Notes: generated from the letters alone by a model not told the origin. 64,000 nucleotides of DNA from Nocardioides iriomotensis (GCF_004168035.1 NZ_SDPU01000035.1:186001-250000); one strand, 5' to 3'; shown: positions 17,420 through 26,255, numbered from the stretch's first letter. Program-made: numbers and translations.

Positions 17420-18843
17420 GGTTCGTCCTTCCGTCGGTGGGGCAGCACGAGCGTGAAGACCGCGCCGCGGCCGGGGGCGTCGTCGACGCGGACGGTCCCG
17501 CCGTGCGCGCGGGCGATCGCCGCGACGATGGACAGGCCGAGGCCGAACCCCTCGTCGTCGTCGCGCACCCGGGCGCGGCTGAACCGGTCGAAGATGTGTG
17601 CCTTGTCCGCGTCGTCGACACCGCGGCCGGTGTCGCGCACCCACAGCCGGACACCGCGCTCGTCGACGTGGGCCCCGAGACCGATCTCGTCGCCGTCGTC
17701 GGTGTGCTTCACGGCGTTCTGCGCCAGCTGCAGCATCGCCTGGGTGACCCGCTGCTCGTCGAGCTGCGCGACGTGGGCACCGGCGTCGTCGACGACCCAG
17801 CAGCGCGGGCCGAGCGCGCGGCACTTCTCCAGCAGCGTCTCCACGTACGGCGCCAGCTCGACGGCGTCGATGCGGTAGTAGTCCGGCCGGTCCGTCTTGG
17901 CCAGCGTGATCAGCTCGTCGACCAGCCGCGACATCCGGTCGACCTCGTCGAGCAGCAACGCCCGGGTCGCCTCGACCTCGTCGGCGTCGTCGCTGTCGAG
18001 GAGCTCGAGGTGACCCTGGAGCACGGTGAGGGGTGTCTTGAGCTCGTGGCCGGCGTCGTCGAGGAACTGCCGCTGCCCGCGGAACGCCGCGTCGAGCCGG
18101 CCGAGCATCTGGTTGAACGTTCGGGTCAGCGCGGTGATGTCGTCGTTGCCGGTCTCGGGGATGCGCCGGGAGAGGTCGGTCTCGGAGATGTCCTGGGCGG
18201 TCTCGCGCAGCGTGCGCAGCGGCGACAGCAGGCGCCCGGCCTGCCACGCGGCCGCGCCGGAGATCAGCAGGAGCAGCAGGGCGGAGACGAGGGCGTACGT
18301 CGTGATCGTCTGGTTGAGCTCGCCGTACTCCTCGCGCATGAAGTTCACGATCACCAGCGCGCCGGAGGTCGAGGAGTTGGCGGCGGGCACCACGGTGACG
18401 ACGACCTCGCCGTGCTGCGACTCGAAGCGTTCCGTGCCGCCCGAGTCGAGCCGACGCGTGACGACCTCGGACAGCTCCGGGGAGCGGGCGTACCCCTCGT
18501 GCGGGGACTCCGACTGCAGCCGGGCCCGGCCGCCCCAGAAGCCGATCAGCGTCTCGTCGTCGTCGGGCACGTTGCGCGAGAGGAACAGGTCGATCAGCGC
18601 CTCGACGCTGGTGAACGGCTCGCCGGTGGCCGGGTCGGTGCCCTCGGCCTGGAGCGTGCGGAACTCCTCGACCTCCTGGTCGACCTGGGTGGCGACCGCC
18701 TCCTCGATCCGCCCCGCCTCGTAGGTGTAGACGAAGACACCGGCGCTCGCGAGGGCGAGGCCGGTGAGGGCGGCGACGGCGGTGATCAGCCGGCTCCGGA
18801 CGGAGACCCCCCGGAGCCCCGCCGCTCCCGGGTCAGTCGTCAT
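17404..18843 (-). CDS. Sensor histidine kinase with extracytoplasmic sensor loop
   Basis: 479 aa. The first membrane helix is at about 18-41; an external domain of about 140 residues follows; the second helix is at about 182-200; then come HAMP to about 255 and the dimerisation domain with His266 in DDAGHELKTPL. The ATPase part shows Asn375 (NAVKHT), DTGRG (about 403) and GFGLGL (about 431). It senses an unknown envelope signal and phosphorylates the response regulator that overlaps its 3' end. Its start overlaps the upstream Asp-rich protein gene by 11 nt, so that protein may be an accessory sensor component. Confidence 0.94.
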   Translation of the reverse strand: MTTDPGAAGLRGVSVRSRLITAVAALTGLALASAGVFVYTYEAGRIEEAVATQVDQEVEEFRTLQAEGTDPATGEPFTSVEALIDLFLSRNVPDDDETLIGFWGGRARLQSESPHEGYARSPELSEVVTRRLDSGGTERFESQHGEVVVTVVPAANSSTSGALVIVNFMREEYGELNQTITTYALVSALLLLLISGAAAWQAGRLLSPLRTLRETAQDISETDLSRRIPETGNDDITALTRTFNQMLGRLDAAFRGQRQFLDDAGHELKTPLTVLQGHLELLDSDDADEVEATRALLLDEVDRMSRLVDELITLAKTDRPDYYRIDAVELAPYVETLLEKCRALGPRCWVVDDAGAHVAQLDEQRVTQAMLQLAQNAVKHTDDGDEIGLGAHVDERGVRLWVRDTGRGVDDADKAHIFDRFSRARVRDDDEGFGLGLSIVAAIARAHGGTVRVDDAPGRGAVFTLVLPHRRKDEPWPGS

Positions 18844-19210
18844 CCGTCACGTCGTCGCCCGGGTGGTCACGGTCGTTCTCGTCGTCGAGGTCGCGACCGT
18901 CGTCGTCGGAGTCGTCGTCGAGGTCGTCGGGGTCGGGCCGGACGACCTCCACCTCGTCACGGTCGTCGCCCTCGTCCCGGCCGTCGCGGTCGTCCCGGTC
19001 GTCGTCGCGGTCGCCCGTGGCGCCGTCGTTGCGCGGCCCCTCCGAGTGCGACGGCTCGGGCGCGGTGTCCCCGGAGGACGGGTCCTGGACGACCACGGGC
19101 TCGAGGCGGTCGGGCAGGTCGGCGGGCGCGCCGGCGAGGCTGCCGGTCACGTAGGCGCCGACCGGGAGTGCCAGGAGCAGCACCACCAGTCCCTTCCAGA
19201 ACCACGACAT
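18833..19210 (-). CDS. Membrane-anchored Asp-rich protein heading the two-component operon
   Basis: 125 aa. MSWFWKGLVVLLLALPVGAY is a signal anchor or signal peptide. The rest is strongly acidic, with dense Asp, Arg and Glu from about residue 65 to the end (DDRDDRDGRDEGDDRDE, and a DDVTDDD tail). No domain is recognised. The composition resembles the exported protein at 15434, which has similar upstream sites. Overlap with the histidine kinase start indicates one operon. The acidic tail could bind cations or cationic peptides outside the membrane; this is inference. ATG 19210 is chosen; a GTG 30 nt upstream is an alternative. Confidence 0.72.
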   Translation of the reverse strand: MSWFWKGLVVLLLALPVGAYVTGSLAGAPADLPDRLEPVVVQDPSSGDTAPEPSHSEGPRNDGATGDRDDDRDDRDGRDEGDDRDEVEVVRPDPDDLDDDSDDDGRDLDDENDRDHPGDDVTDDD

Positions 19211-19256
19211 GCGGGCAATTCTGCCGGTCGTTCGTGGCACCGGCGTGAGACGACCA

Positions 19257-19272
19257 TGAGAGTGCTCTCATC
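19257..19272. promoter_or_regulatory. TGAGAG-N3-TCTCATC dyad in the divergent region
   Basis: TGAGAGTGCTCTCATC is a near-perfect palindrome (ATGAGAG and CTCTCAT arms). It lies 47 nt before the Asp-rich gene start (19210) and 14 nt before the nif3-like start (19286). It shares 13 of 16 bases with the site at 15339-15354, and another GTGAGA lies at 19245-19250. A probable target of the adjacent response regulator. Confidence 0.6.
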
Positions 19273-19285
19273 TATCCTCACGGGC

Positions 19286-20443
19286 ATGCCGATCGCGCTG
19301 CGAGACGTCGTGAGCCTGCTCGACGGGTGGTACGACCCGGCCTGGGCGGAGTCGTGGGACGCCGTGGGGCTGGTCACCGGCGACCCGGAGCAGCCGGTGC
19401 GCAAGGTGCTGTTCGCGGTGGACCCGGCACCCGCCGTCGTCGAGGAGGCGGTCGCGTGGGGGGCCGACCTCGTCGTCGTCCACCACCCCTTGCTGCTGAC
19501 ACCGGTGAGCTCGATCGCCGCGACCACGCCGAAGGGCCGGGTCCTGCACACGCTGGCCCGGCACGGCATCGCGCTGCTCACCGCCCACACCAACGCCGAC
19601 GTACCGGCGGACGGGGTGAACGAGTCGCTCGCCCGCGCCGTCGGCATCGCCGACCCGCGCGTGGTGGTCGACGAGGGACGCAGTGCCGACAACGCGCTCG
19701 ACAAGCTCACCTACTTCGTCCCGCGGGGGCAGGCCGACGTCGTGCGCGACGCGGTGGCCGATGCCGGCGCCGGGCAGGTCGGCGACTACGACCGCTGCTC
19801 GTTCTCGTCGCCGGGGGAGGGCCGGTTCCGGCCGCTCGAGGGCGCGAACCCGACGCTCGGCGCGGTTGGGGAGGTCGAGACCGTCGAGGAGGTGCGGGTC
19901 GAGTGCGTGCTGCGCCGGTCGCAGCGCCGCGCCGTCGTGGCCGCCCTGCTGGCTGCGCACCCCTACGAGACCCCGGCGTACGACGTCGTCGCCCTGGCGA
20001 ACGACGACGGCCCGTCGGACCGCGGGCACGGCCGGATCGGCAGGCTGGCGGCGCCGACGACCCTGCGGGAGTTCGCCGACCGGGTCCGTGACGCGCTGCC
20101 CGGCACCGCGCACGGCGTACGGGTGTCCGGCGACCCGGACCGGCGCGTGGAGACGGTGGTGGTCGGCAGCGGCGCGGGCGACTACCTGCTCGACGTGGTA
20201 CTGGGCACCGGAGCCGACGTCTACGTCACCTCCGACCTGCGGCACCACCGGGCGGCGGAGTTCCGCGAGCACGACGGCCCGGCCCTGGTCGACGTCGCGC
20301 ACTGGGCGGCGGAGTGGACCTGGCTGCCGGTGGCCGCGCGCAAGCTGGCCGCCGCGCTCGAGGAGCGCGGCGGGGCAGGGGCTACGGTGGAGACCCGCGT
20401 GAGCACGACCGTGACCGACCCGTGGACGTTCCGGGTCGACTGA
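19286..20443 (+). CDS. Nif3-like dinuclear metal centre protein (GTP cyclohydrolase 1 type 2 family)
   Basis: 385 aa, the long form with a central PII-like insert. Metal-binding blocks visible: LVVVHHPLLLTPV near residue 70, TAHTNADVPADGVNESLA (about 108), and the C-terminal DLRHHRAAEF with VDVAHWAAEW. It corresponds to Mycobacterium Rv2230c and is followed by the zinc-ribbon gene and RNase H gene in the same order. The family is conserved in nearly all life, but its substrate is uncertain. The TGAGAG dyad lies just upstream, but control of this gene by it is doubtful. Confidence 0.93.
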   Translation: MPIALRDVVSLLDGWYDPAWAESWDAVGLVTGDPEQPVRKVLFAVDPAPAVVEEAVAWGADLVVVHHPLLLTPVSSIAATTPKGRVLHTLARHGIALLTAHTNADVPADGVNESLARAVGIADPRVVVDEGRSADNALDKLTYFVPRGQADVVRDAVADAGAGQVGDYDRCSFSSPGEGRFRPLEGANPTLGAVGEVETVEEVRVECVLRRSQRRAVVAALLAAHPYETPAYDVVALANDDGPSDRGHGRIGRLAAPTTLREFADRVRDALPGTAHGVRVSGDPDRRVETVVVGSGAGDYLLDVVLGTGADVYVTSDLRHHRAAEFREHDGPALVDVAHWAAEWTWLPVAARKLAAALEERGGAGATVETRVSTTVTDPWTFRVD

Positions 20444-20481
20444 GCCACCGACCGACACACCGAACCGACCAGGAGCCTCCG

Positions 20482-21225
20482 CTGAAAGCCGACGCCTTCT
20501 CCCAGCTCCGGCTGCTCGACCTCCAGGAGCTCGACTCCCGGGCCGACCAGCTCCGGCACCAGCTCGCCAGCATCCCCGAGGCCAAGGAGCTGGCCGCGCT
20601 GAAGACGCAGCGCGGCACGGTGGACACCGCGGCGCGCGACGCTCGGATCCTCGTCGAGGACCTCACCCGGGAGCAGCGCAAGGCCGATGCCGACGTCGAG
20701 CAGGTCAAGGCGCGCCGCGTCCGCGACCAGCAGCGGATGGACCAGGGCCTGGTCACCAACCCCAAGGACCTCGAGCGCATGCAGGGCGAGCTGGTCTCGC
20801 TGGAGCGCCGGATCTCCAATCTCGAGGACGTCGAGCTCGACGTGATGCAGCGGCTCGAGGACGCCCAGGCCGAGCTCGACCGGCTGACCGCCGACCTCGA
20901 GCAGATGGACCGCCGAGCGGCGGACCTGTCGGCGACCCGCGACGAGAAGGCGGGCAAGCTCGACGCCGAGGTCGCCGAGGTGGCCCTCCAGCGCAAGCCG
21001 CTGGCCGACGGGCTGCCCGCGGACCTCGTCGCCCTCTACGACCGGCTGCGCACCCAGAAGGGCGGCGTCGGCGCCGCGGCGCTGCGGGCCCGTCGCTGCG
21101 GCGGCTGCTCGCTGGAGCTGACCGCCGCCGACCTCTCCGTGATCAGCAAGGCGCCGACCGACGAGGTGCTGCGCTGCGAGGAGTGCAACCGGATCCTCGT
21201 GCGGACGTCGGAGTCCGGCATCTGA
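20482..21225 (+). CDS. Coiled-coil protein with C4 zinc ribbon; apparent CTG start
   Basis: 247 aa. A long coiled coil (about residues 10-185, heptads rich in Leu, Glu, Arg) precedes a C-terminal zinc ribbon with CGGCSLEL and CEEC about 25 residues apart. It corresponds to Mycobacterium Rv2229c. Function is unknown; nucleic-acid binding is often suggested. The family N-terminus MKADxxxQLRLLDLQ aligns to LKADAFSQLRLLDLQELD here, and the first codon is CTG at 20482, 6 nt after AGGAG (20471-20475). No ATG, GTG or TTG fits as well; in-frame alternatives lie inside the nif3-like gene. It overlaps the RNase H start by 1 nt (TGATG). Confidence 0.88.
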   Translation: MKADAFSQLRLLDLQELDSRADQLRHQLASIPEAKELAALKTQRGTVDTAARDARILVEDLTREQRKADADVEQVKARRVRDQQRMDQGLVTNPKDLERMQGELVSLERRISNLEDVELDVMQRLEDAQAELDRLTADLEQMDRRAADLSATRDEKAGKLDAEVAEVALQRKPLADGLPADLVALYDRLRTQKGGVGAAALRARRCGGCSLELTAADLSVISKAPTDEVLRCEECNRILVRTSESGI

Positions 21226-22358
21226 TGACCGATGCCTACACGTCGGTCGTCATCGAGGCCGACGGCGGTTCGCGGGGCAACCCCGGGGCGGCGGCGTACG
21301 GCGCCGTGCTCAAGGACGCGACCACCGGAGCCGTGATCGCCGAGGCCGCGGAGACCATCGGCGTCGCCACCAACAACGTCGCGGAGTACCGCGGCCTGAT
21401 CGCCGGCCTGGAGCTGTACCACGACCACGCCCCCGAGGCGGACCTCGAGGTGCGGATGGACTCCAAGCTCGTCGTCGAGCAGATGTCGGGCCGCTGGAAG
21501 ATCAAGCACCCCGACATGAAGCCGCTGGCGTCGGCCGCCCACCGGCTGGCGCCGTTCGGGACGACGTTCACCTGGATCCCGCGCGAGCAGAACAAGCACG
21601 CCGACCGGATCCTCAACGCGGCGCTCGACGCCGCGGCGGGCAAGCCGGTGAAGGCCGCGCGCACCGCCACACCCGAGCAAGGGGAGCGCAAGCCGCTGCG
21701 GCCGCTCCCCGAGATGGGCGAGCCGACCACGCTGATCCTGGTTCGGCACGGCGAGACCGCACACACCAAGGACCGCCGGTTCAGCGGCACCGGCGGCGAC
21801 GACCCCGGGCTCGACGCCGACGGGGAGGCGCAGGTGCGCGCCACCGCCGAGTGGCTCGCCCCCCTCGCCCGCGACATCGACGCGCTGGTGTCGTCCCCGC
21901 TGCGGCGCACCCGCGAGTCCGCGGCGATCCTCGGCGAGGTGCTCGGCATGGAGGTCGCGATCGAGGAGGGGCTGGCCGAGGCGGCCTTCGGGGTCTGGGA
22001 CGGGCTGACCTTCGCGGAGGTGCAGGAGGCGCACGCCGACGACCTCGACGCGTGGCTCGGCGCCTTCGACGTCGAGCCCACCGGTGGCGGCGAGTCGCTG
22101 GAGACCGTCGACAACCGCGTGCGGCGGGCGCGGGACCGGCTGATCGCGGCGTACCCGGGCAAGACCGTGCTCGCGGTCACCCACGTCACCCCGATCACCG
22201 TGCTCGTCCGGCTCGCGCTCGGCGCGCCGATGGAGTCCCTGTTCAAGCTGCAGCTCGCCCCGGCCTCGGTCACCGTCGTGTCGTGGTACCCCGAGGGCCA
22301 GTCGACGCTGCGCATGTTCAACGCCCGACCGACGGAGGCCGCCTTCCTCGGGCGGTGA
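21225..22358 (+). CDS. Bifunctional RNase H / acid phosphatase
   Basis: 377 aa, a fusion typical of actinobacteria (Mycobacterium Rv2228c). Residues 1-140 form an RNase HI fold: IEADGGSRGNPGAAAYGAVL with catalytic Asp, NNVAEYRGLIAGL with Glu, MDSKLVVEQMSG with Asp and HADRILNAA with Asp. Residues about 165-377 form a histidine phosphatase domain with LVRHGETAHT and SSPLRRTRESA. The first part removes RNA from RNA-DNA hybrids; the second resembles CobC alpha-ribazole phosphatase. ATG 21225 shares one base with the stop of the zinc-ribbon gene, so translation is coupled. Confidence 0.95.
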   Translation: MTDAYTSVVIEADGGSRGNPGAAAYGAVLKDATTGAVIAEAAETIGVATNNVAEYRGLIAGLELYHDHAPEADLEVRMDSKLVVEQMSGRWKIKHPDMKPLASAAHRLAPFGTTFTWIPREQNKHADRILNAALDAAAGKPVKAARTATPEQGERKPLRPLPEMGEPTTLILVRHGETAHTKDRRFSGTGGDDPGLDADGEAQVRATAEWLAPLARDIDALVSSPLRRTRESAAILGEVLGMEVAIEEGLAEAAFGVWDGLTFAEVQEAHADDLDAWLGAFDVEPTGGGESLETVDNRVRRARDRLIAAYPGKTVLAVTHVTPITVLVRLALGAPMESLFKLQLAPASVTVVSWYPEGQSTLRMFNARPTEAAFLGR

Positions 22359-22370
22359 CGAGAGAGAGCC

Positions 22371-23120
22371 ATGAGCCCCAGCACCAGCAACAGCAACAGC
22401 AGCAAGGCCACGATCGCGGCCGTCCTCGCCGTCGCCGTCGTCGTGGTGGCGACGCTCGTCCTCGTGCAGACGCTCGGCGGCGGGGGAGACGAGCAGCAGG
22501 GCGCCACGACGGCCACCGAGGCGCCGCCCACCGACGGCACCTGCAACGAGCCGCCGGCACTGCCCGAGAAGCCCCTGCAGTTCGACGAGGTGCCGCCGAA
22601 GTCGCTGGCCGAGAACACCACCTGGACCGCGACCGTGCACACCAACTGCGGTGACATCGTCATGGAGCTCGACGGCAAGAAGGCTCCGCAGACCGTGTCG
22701 TCGTTCATCTCGCTGGCCCGTGAGGGCTACTGGGACGACAGCGCCTGCCACCGGCTCACCACCGCGGAGACCGACGGGCTGTCGGTCCTGCAGTGCGGCG
22801 ACCCGACCGGCACCGGCTCCGGCAACCCGGGCTACGGGTACGGCGTCGAGAACGCGCCCAAGGACTACCAGTACCCCCGCGGCACCCTCGCGATGGCGCG
22901 CACCCAGGACCCGAACTCCAACGGCGGCCAGTTCTTCATCGTCTACGACCAGACCGAGCTGCAGGACCCCACCGGCTACTCGATCTTCGGCAAGGTCACC
23001 GAGGGCATGGACATCGTCGACCGGGTCGCCGAGCAGGGCATCGGCGGCACCCTCGGCCCGGCCGCGCCGAAGCAGCCGATCAGCATCCTGTCGGTCGACG
23101 TGGAGAAGACTGCTTCCTGA
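22371..23120 (+). CDS. Membrane-anchored cyclophilin-type peptidyl-prolyl isomerase
   Basis: 249 aa. A single N-terminal membrane helix at about 13-35 (AAVLAVAVVVVATLVLV) is followed by a linker and a cyclophilin domain from about 85. Family motifs: FISLAREGYWDDSACHRLT, GTLAMARTQDPNSNGGQFFI and SIFGKVTEGMDIVDR. It should catalyse proline isomerisation of exported proteins outside the membrane. The active-site Arg of the FHR motif is Arg in CHRL here. It follows the RNase H gene by 12 nt and is probably in the same transcript. Confidence 0.93.
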   Translation: MSPSTSNSNSSKATIAAVLAVAVVVVATLVLVQTLGGGGDEQQGATTATEAPPTDGTCNEPPALPEKPLQFDEVPPKSLAENTTWTATVHTNCGDIVMELDGKKAPQTVSSFISLAREGYWDDSACHRLTTAETDGLSVLQCGDPTGTGSGNPGYGYGVENAPKDYQYPRGTLAMARTQDPNSNGGQFFIVYDQTELQDPTGYSIFGKVTEGMDIVDRVAEQGIGGTLGPAAPKQPISILSVDVEKTAS

Positions 23121-23150
23121 CCACCGGGCGGTCGAGCCTGTCGAGACCCC

Positions 23151-23939
23151 TCAGAGCTCGGCGACGACGACGTCGAGCCGGGTGCCGGTCTTCGTGGCGT
23201 CGCCCAGCTCGACCTTCCAGCCGAGCCCGGTGAGGTGGTCGGCGAAGCGCGCCGGCGACGACGGCGCGGTGCCGTCCTCCAGCAGCGCGCGCACCAGCCG
23301 GCCCTTCGTCGCCTTGTTGAAGTGCGACACGACCTTGCGCACGCCTCCGACCTCGTGCAGCACCCGGACGGTGACGACCTTCGGCGCCAGGTCGGGGCCC
23401 GGCCGCCAGAACGGCACGTAGGTCGACGAGCGCAGGTCGACCACCAGGCCGCGCCCGGCGGCCTCGCGGACGGCGGGGTCGAGGTGCTTGCTCCAGTACG
23501 TCGCGACGGGTCCGGTGCCGGGCAGCGAGACGCCGCCGGCGAGCCGGTAGGCCGGGATCCGGTCACCGGGGCGGACCAGCCCGAACAGCGACGACGTGAC
23601 CGCGAGCCACGACGTGGCCCGGCGCCGCGCGGCCGCGTCCAGGCTCGCGACGTCGAGCGCCTCGTAGACGACGCCCGAGTAGACCTGGTCGGCCCGCGCG
23701 GTCGGGGCCTCCCGGAGCGCGGCGTTGCGCGCCACCTCGTCGAGCTGGGTGGTGCCGAGGCCCAGCACCGTGGCCGCGACGGCGGCGTCCCCGCGGCACA
23801 CGTCGGTGAGGGCGTCGAGCATCGTGCCGCGGGCGTCGTACAGGGCCGGGAAGGCGAGGTCGTCGAGCCGCAGCGGGCGACCGCGCCGGGGAGCGGCCTT
23901 GCCCTCGGACGGGGGCAGCAGGATCAGCACGCGGGTCAC
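23151..23939 (-). CDS. yaaA: YaaA family peroxide stress protein
   Basis: 262 aa. N-terminal LILLPPSEGKAAP and C-terminal VVSHFNKATKGRLVRALL are signatures of the YaaA (DUF328) family. In E. coli YaaA lowers intracellular free iron during peroxide stress and binds DNA. Further family segments are YSGVVYEALD and VTSSLFGLVRPGDRIPAYRLAGG. The gene converges on the cyclophilin gene and diverges from the RNB nuclease gene; only 56 nt lie upstream, so both promoters are compact. No regulatory motif is evident there. Confidence 0.92.
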   Translation of the reverse strand: MTRVLILLPPSEGKAAPRRGRPLRLDDLAFPALYDARGTMLDALTDVCRGDAAVAATVLGLGTTQLDEVARNAALREAPTARADQVYSGVVYEALDVASLDAAARRRATSWLAVTSSLFGLVRPGDRIPAYRLAGGVSLPGTGPVATYWSKHLDPAVREAAGRGLVVDLRSSTYVPFWRPGPDLAPKVVTVRVLHEVGGVRKVVSHFNKATKGRLVRALLEDGTAPSSPARFADHLTGLGWKVELGDATKTGTRLDVVVAEL

Positions 23940-23995
23940 CCTATGCCCGGCCCTATGCTGGGCCGGGACCAGTCGATCCGAGGGGTGACCGAGCT

Positions 23996-25432
23996 GTGCC
24001 GAGACGAGTCGTGAAGGTCCTGCACACCGACGGCGACGAGCTGCGCGACGGGATCGCGCAGATCCAGGAGGAGCTCGGCGTGACGCCGTCGTTCCCCGCC
24101 GAGGTGGAGGACGCCGCCGCCCAGGCCGCCGACGGTGCGGTGCTGCCCGGGCTCGACCGCACCGACATCCCGTTCGTGACGATCGACCCCGAGGGCGCCC
24201 GCGACCTCGACCAGGCGCTGCACCTCGAGCGCGACGGCGACGGCTACGTCGTCCACTACGCCATCGCCGACGTCGCGGCGTTCGTGAAGCCGGGCGACCC
24301 CGTCGACGTCGAGGCCCACCGCCGTGGCGAGACGCTGTACGGCGCCGACTCGAAGGTGCCGCTCCACCCGACCGTGCTCTCGGAGGGGGCGGCCTCGCTG
24401 CTGCCCGACCAGGAGCGGCCCGCCCTGCTCTGGACGATCAAGGTCGACGAAACCGGCGAGGGCACCGACGTCGACGTCGTCCGGGCCCGGGTGCGCAGCC
24501 GCGCGCAGCTCGACTACGCGGGCGTGCAGGCACAGGTCGACGCCGGCACCGCCGACGAGATGATCGGCCTGCTCCGCGAGGTCGGCGAGCTGCGGATGAA
24601 GCGCGAGGCCGCCCGCGGCGGCGTCTCGCTGCCGCTGCCCGAGCAGGAGATCGACATCGACGGCGACCGGTGGACGCTGTCGTTCCGCGACCTGCTGCCG
24701 GTCGAGCAGTGGAACGCCCAGATCTCCCTGCTCACCGGCATGGCCGCGGCGTCGCTGATGGTCTACGCGCGCGTCGGCCTGCTGCGCACGCTGCCTCCGC
24801 CGGAGCCGGGCGAGGTGCAGCGGCTGCACCGCACCGCCAAGGCGCTCGACATCGACTGGCCGGCCGAGCAGCTCTACCCCGACTTCATCCGGTCGCTCGA
24901 CCCGGCGAAGCCGCAGCACGCGGCGATGCTGCTGGCCTGCACGCGGCTGCTGCGCGGCGCCGGCTACGTCGGCTTCGACGGCGAGGTGCCGGAGCAGCCC
25001 GAGCACGCCGCGCTGGCGTCGGAGTACGCGCACGTCACCGCGCCGCTGCGTCGCCTCGCCGACCGCTACGCCTCCGAGGTGTGCGTCGCGCTCTGCGCCG
25101 GCGACGACGTACCTGGGTGGGTGCTGGCGAAGCTGCACGACCTGCCCGCCACCATGCAGGGGAGCGGGCAGAAGGCCAACGCCTACGAGAGCGCGGTGGT
25201 CGACCTGGTCGAGTCCGCCGTGCTGCGCCCGCACGTCGGGCAGGGCTTCCCCGGTGTCGTGGTCGCCGTCGACGACGAGGAGCCCGCCCAGGGCGAGGTC
25301 GTCGTCCAGGACCCCGCTATCGAGGCCCGGGTGTCGTCGAAGTCGGGCGACCCGCTGCCGCTCGGCACCCACGTCGAGGCTGTTCTCGCCGAGGCCGACC
25401 CCGGCACCCGCACGGTGCGCTTCGAGGTCTGA
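23996..25432 (+). CDS. RNB-domain ribonuclease (RNase II/R family, short form)
   Basis: 478 aa, about half the length of RNase R; the S1 and cold-shock domains seem absent. The catalytic RNB block begins FVTIDPEGARDLDQALHLER (about 60-80), with the Asp cluster that binds Mg, and VHYAIADVAAFVKPGDPVD follows; ASEYAHVTAPLRRLADRYASE is the conserved C-terminal block. It degrades RNA 3' to 5'. GTG 23996 is the start, giving VPRRVVKVLHTDG, a typical actinobacterial N-terminus. The lipoprotein gene begins 4 nt after its stop. Confidence 0.93.
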   Translation: MPRRVVKVLHTDGDELRDGIAQIQEELGVTPSFPAEVEDAAAQAADGAVLPGLDRTDIPFVTIDPEGARDLDQALHLERDGDGYVVHYAIADVAAFVKPGDPVDVEAHRRGETLYGADSKVPLHPTVLSEGAASLLPDQERPALLWTIKVDETGEGTDVDVVRARVRSRAQLDYAGVQAQVDAGTADEMIGLLREVGELRMKREAARGGVSLPLPEQEIDIDGDRWTLSFRDLLPVEQWNAQISLLTGMAAASLMVYARVGLLRTLPPPEPGEVQRLHRTAKALDIDWPAEQLYPDFIRSLDPAKPQHAAMLLACTRLLRGAGYVGFDGEVPEQPEHAALASEYAHVTAPLRRLADRYASEVCVALCAGDDVPGWVLAKLHDLPATMQGSGQKANAYESAVVDLVESAVLRPHVGQGFPGVVVAVDDEEPAQGEVVVQDPAIEARVSSKSGDPLPLGTHVEAVLAEADPGTRTVRFEV

Positions 25433-25436
25433 CTTG

Positions 25437-26255
25437 GTGCGGACGGTCCTCGCGGCGATGCTGCTGGTCGCGGGGGCCGGCTGCTCCGCCGCCGACGAGG
25501 CGCCCGCGCCGACCTCGACCATCCACGTCTCGCTCGGCTTCACCCAGCTGCTGCCCGACGAGGGCACGCCGAAGGGCCTGCTCCGCGTGGTGAACGAGGG
25601 CGACGAGCCGCTCGCCGTCACCGGCGCGGGACTGCGCTGGAGCGGCTACGGGCCTGAGTTCACCCGGGCGCAGGACGCCACGCTCGCGCCGGGCCAGACC
25701 CTCGATCTGCACGTGCTGCTGCCCGAGGCTCGCTGCGACGAGGGGCAGGAGCCGATCTCCGGCGTGGTGTCCACGGCGGGGGAGACGAAGGTTCAGCGGC
25801 TGACGACGAGCGGCCAGCAGTTCCTGCGCCGCCTCTGGAAGCGCGGCTGCGACGATGCGCTGGTGGCAGACAACGTCGCGATCTCGTACGCGCCGGGGTG
25901 GCGGACCACGCCGGACGCCACGTCGCTCGACGGGGCGCTGCGGCTGGTCAGGAGGACCGGCGGCGAGCCCGTCACCGTGACGTACGCCGACGGCTCGGTC
26001 CTCTACGACCTGGTGCTACCGGGCGAGGTCACGATCGGTGCCGACCAGCGCAGCGCCGACGTGCCCCTGTCGATCCAGCCCGGCAACCGCTGCGACGAGC
26101 ACGCCATCGGGCAGGCGACGGCACCGTTCGCCTTCCGCGTCGGTGTCCGGGTCGGGGTCGGCCCGGACGCGACGGAGACGCTTGTGCTCGTCCCGCCGCC
26201 GGTCAGGGTGCAGGCGCAGGCGACGAGGATGCTGCTCGCCTACTGCCGGGCGTAG
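25437..26255 (+). CDS. Probable lipoprotein of unknown function
   Basis: 272 aa. The N-terminus VRTVLAAMLLVAGAGCSAAD looks like a lipoprotein signal; the lipobox (G-A-G-C) is not canonical at position -3. Two similar halves are suggested by conserved CDE and GCDD cysteines: C-DEGQEP near 102 and RCDEHAIGQ near 220, plus RWSGYGPEF. No known domain is recognised. GTG 25437 is used; TTG directly before it is possible. It overlaps the RNB transcript and ends before a double hairpin. A role outside the membrane is likely; its substrate is not known. Confidence 0.75.
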   Translation: MRTVLAAMLLVAGAGCSAADEAPAPTSTIHVSLGFTQLLPDEGTPKGLLRVVNEGDEPLAVTGAGLRWSGYGPEFTRAQDATLAPGQTLDLHVLLPEARCDEGQEPISGVVSTAGETKVQRLTTSGQQFLRRLWKRGCDDALVADNVAISYAPGWRTTPDATSLDGALRLVRRTGGEPVTVTYADGSVLYDLVLPGEVTIGADQRSADVPLSIQPGNRCDEHAIGQATAPFAFRVGVRVGVGPDATETLVLVPPPVRVQAQATRMLLAYCRA

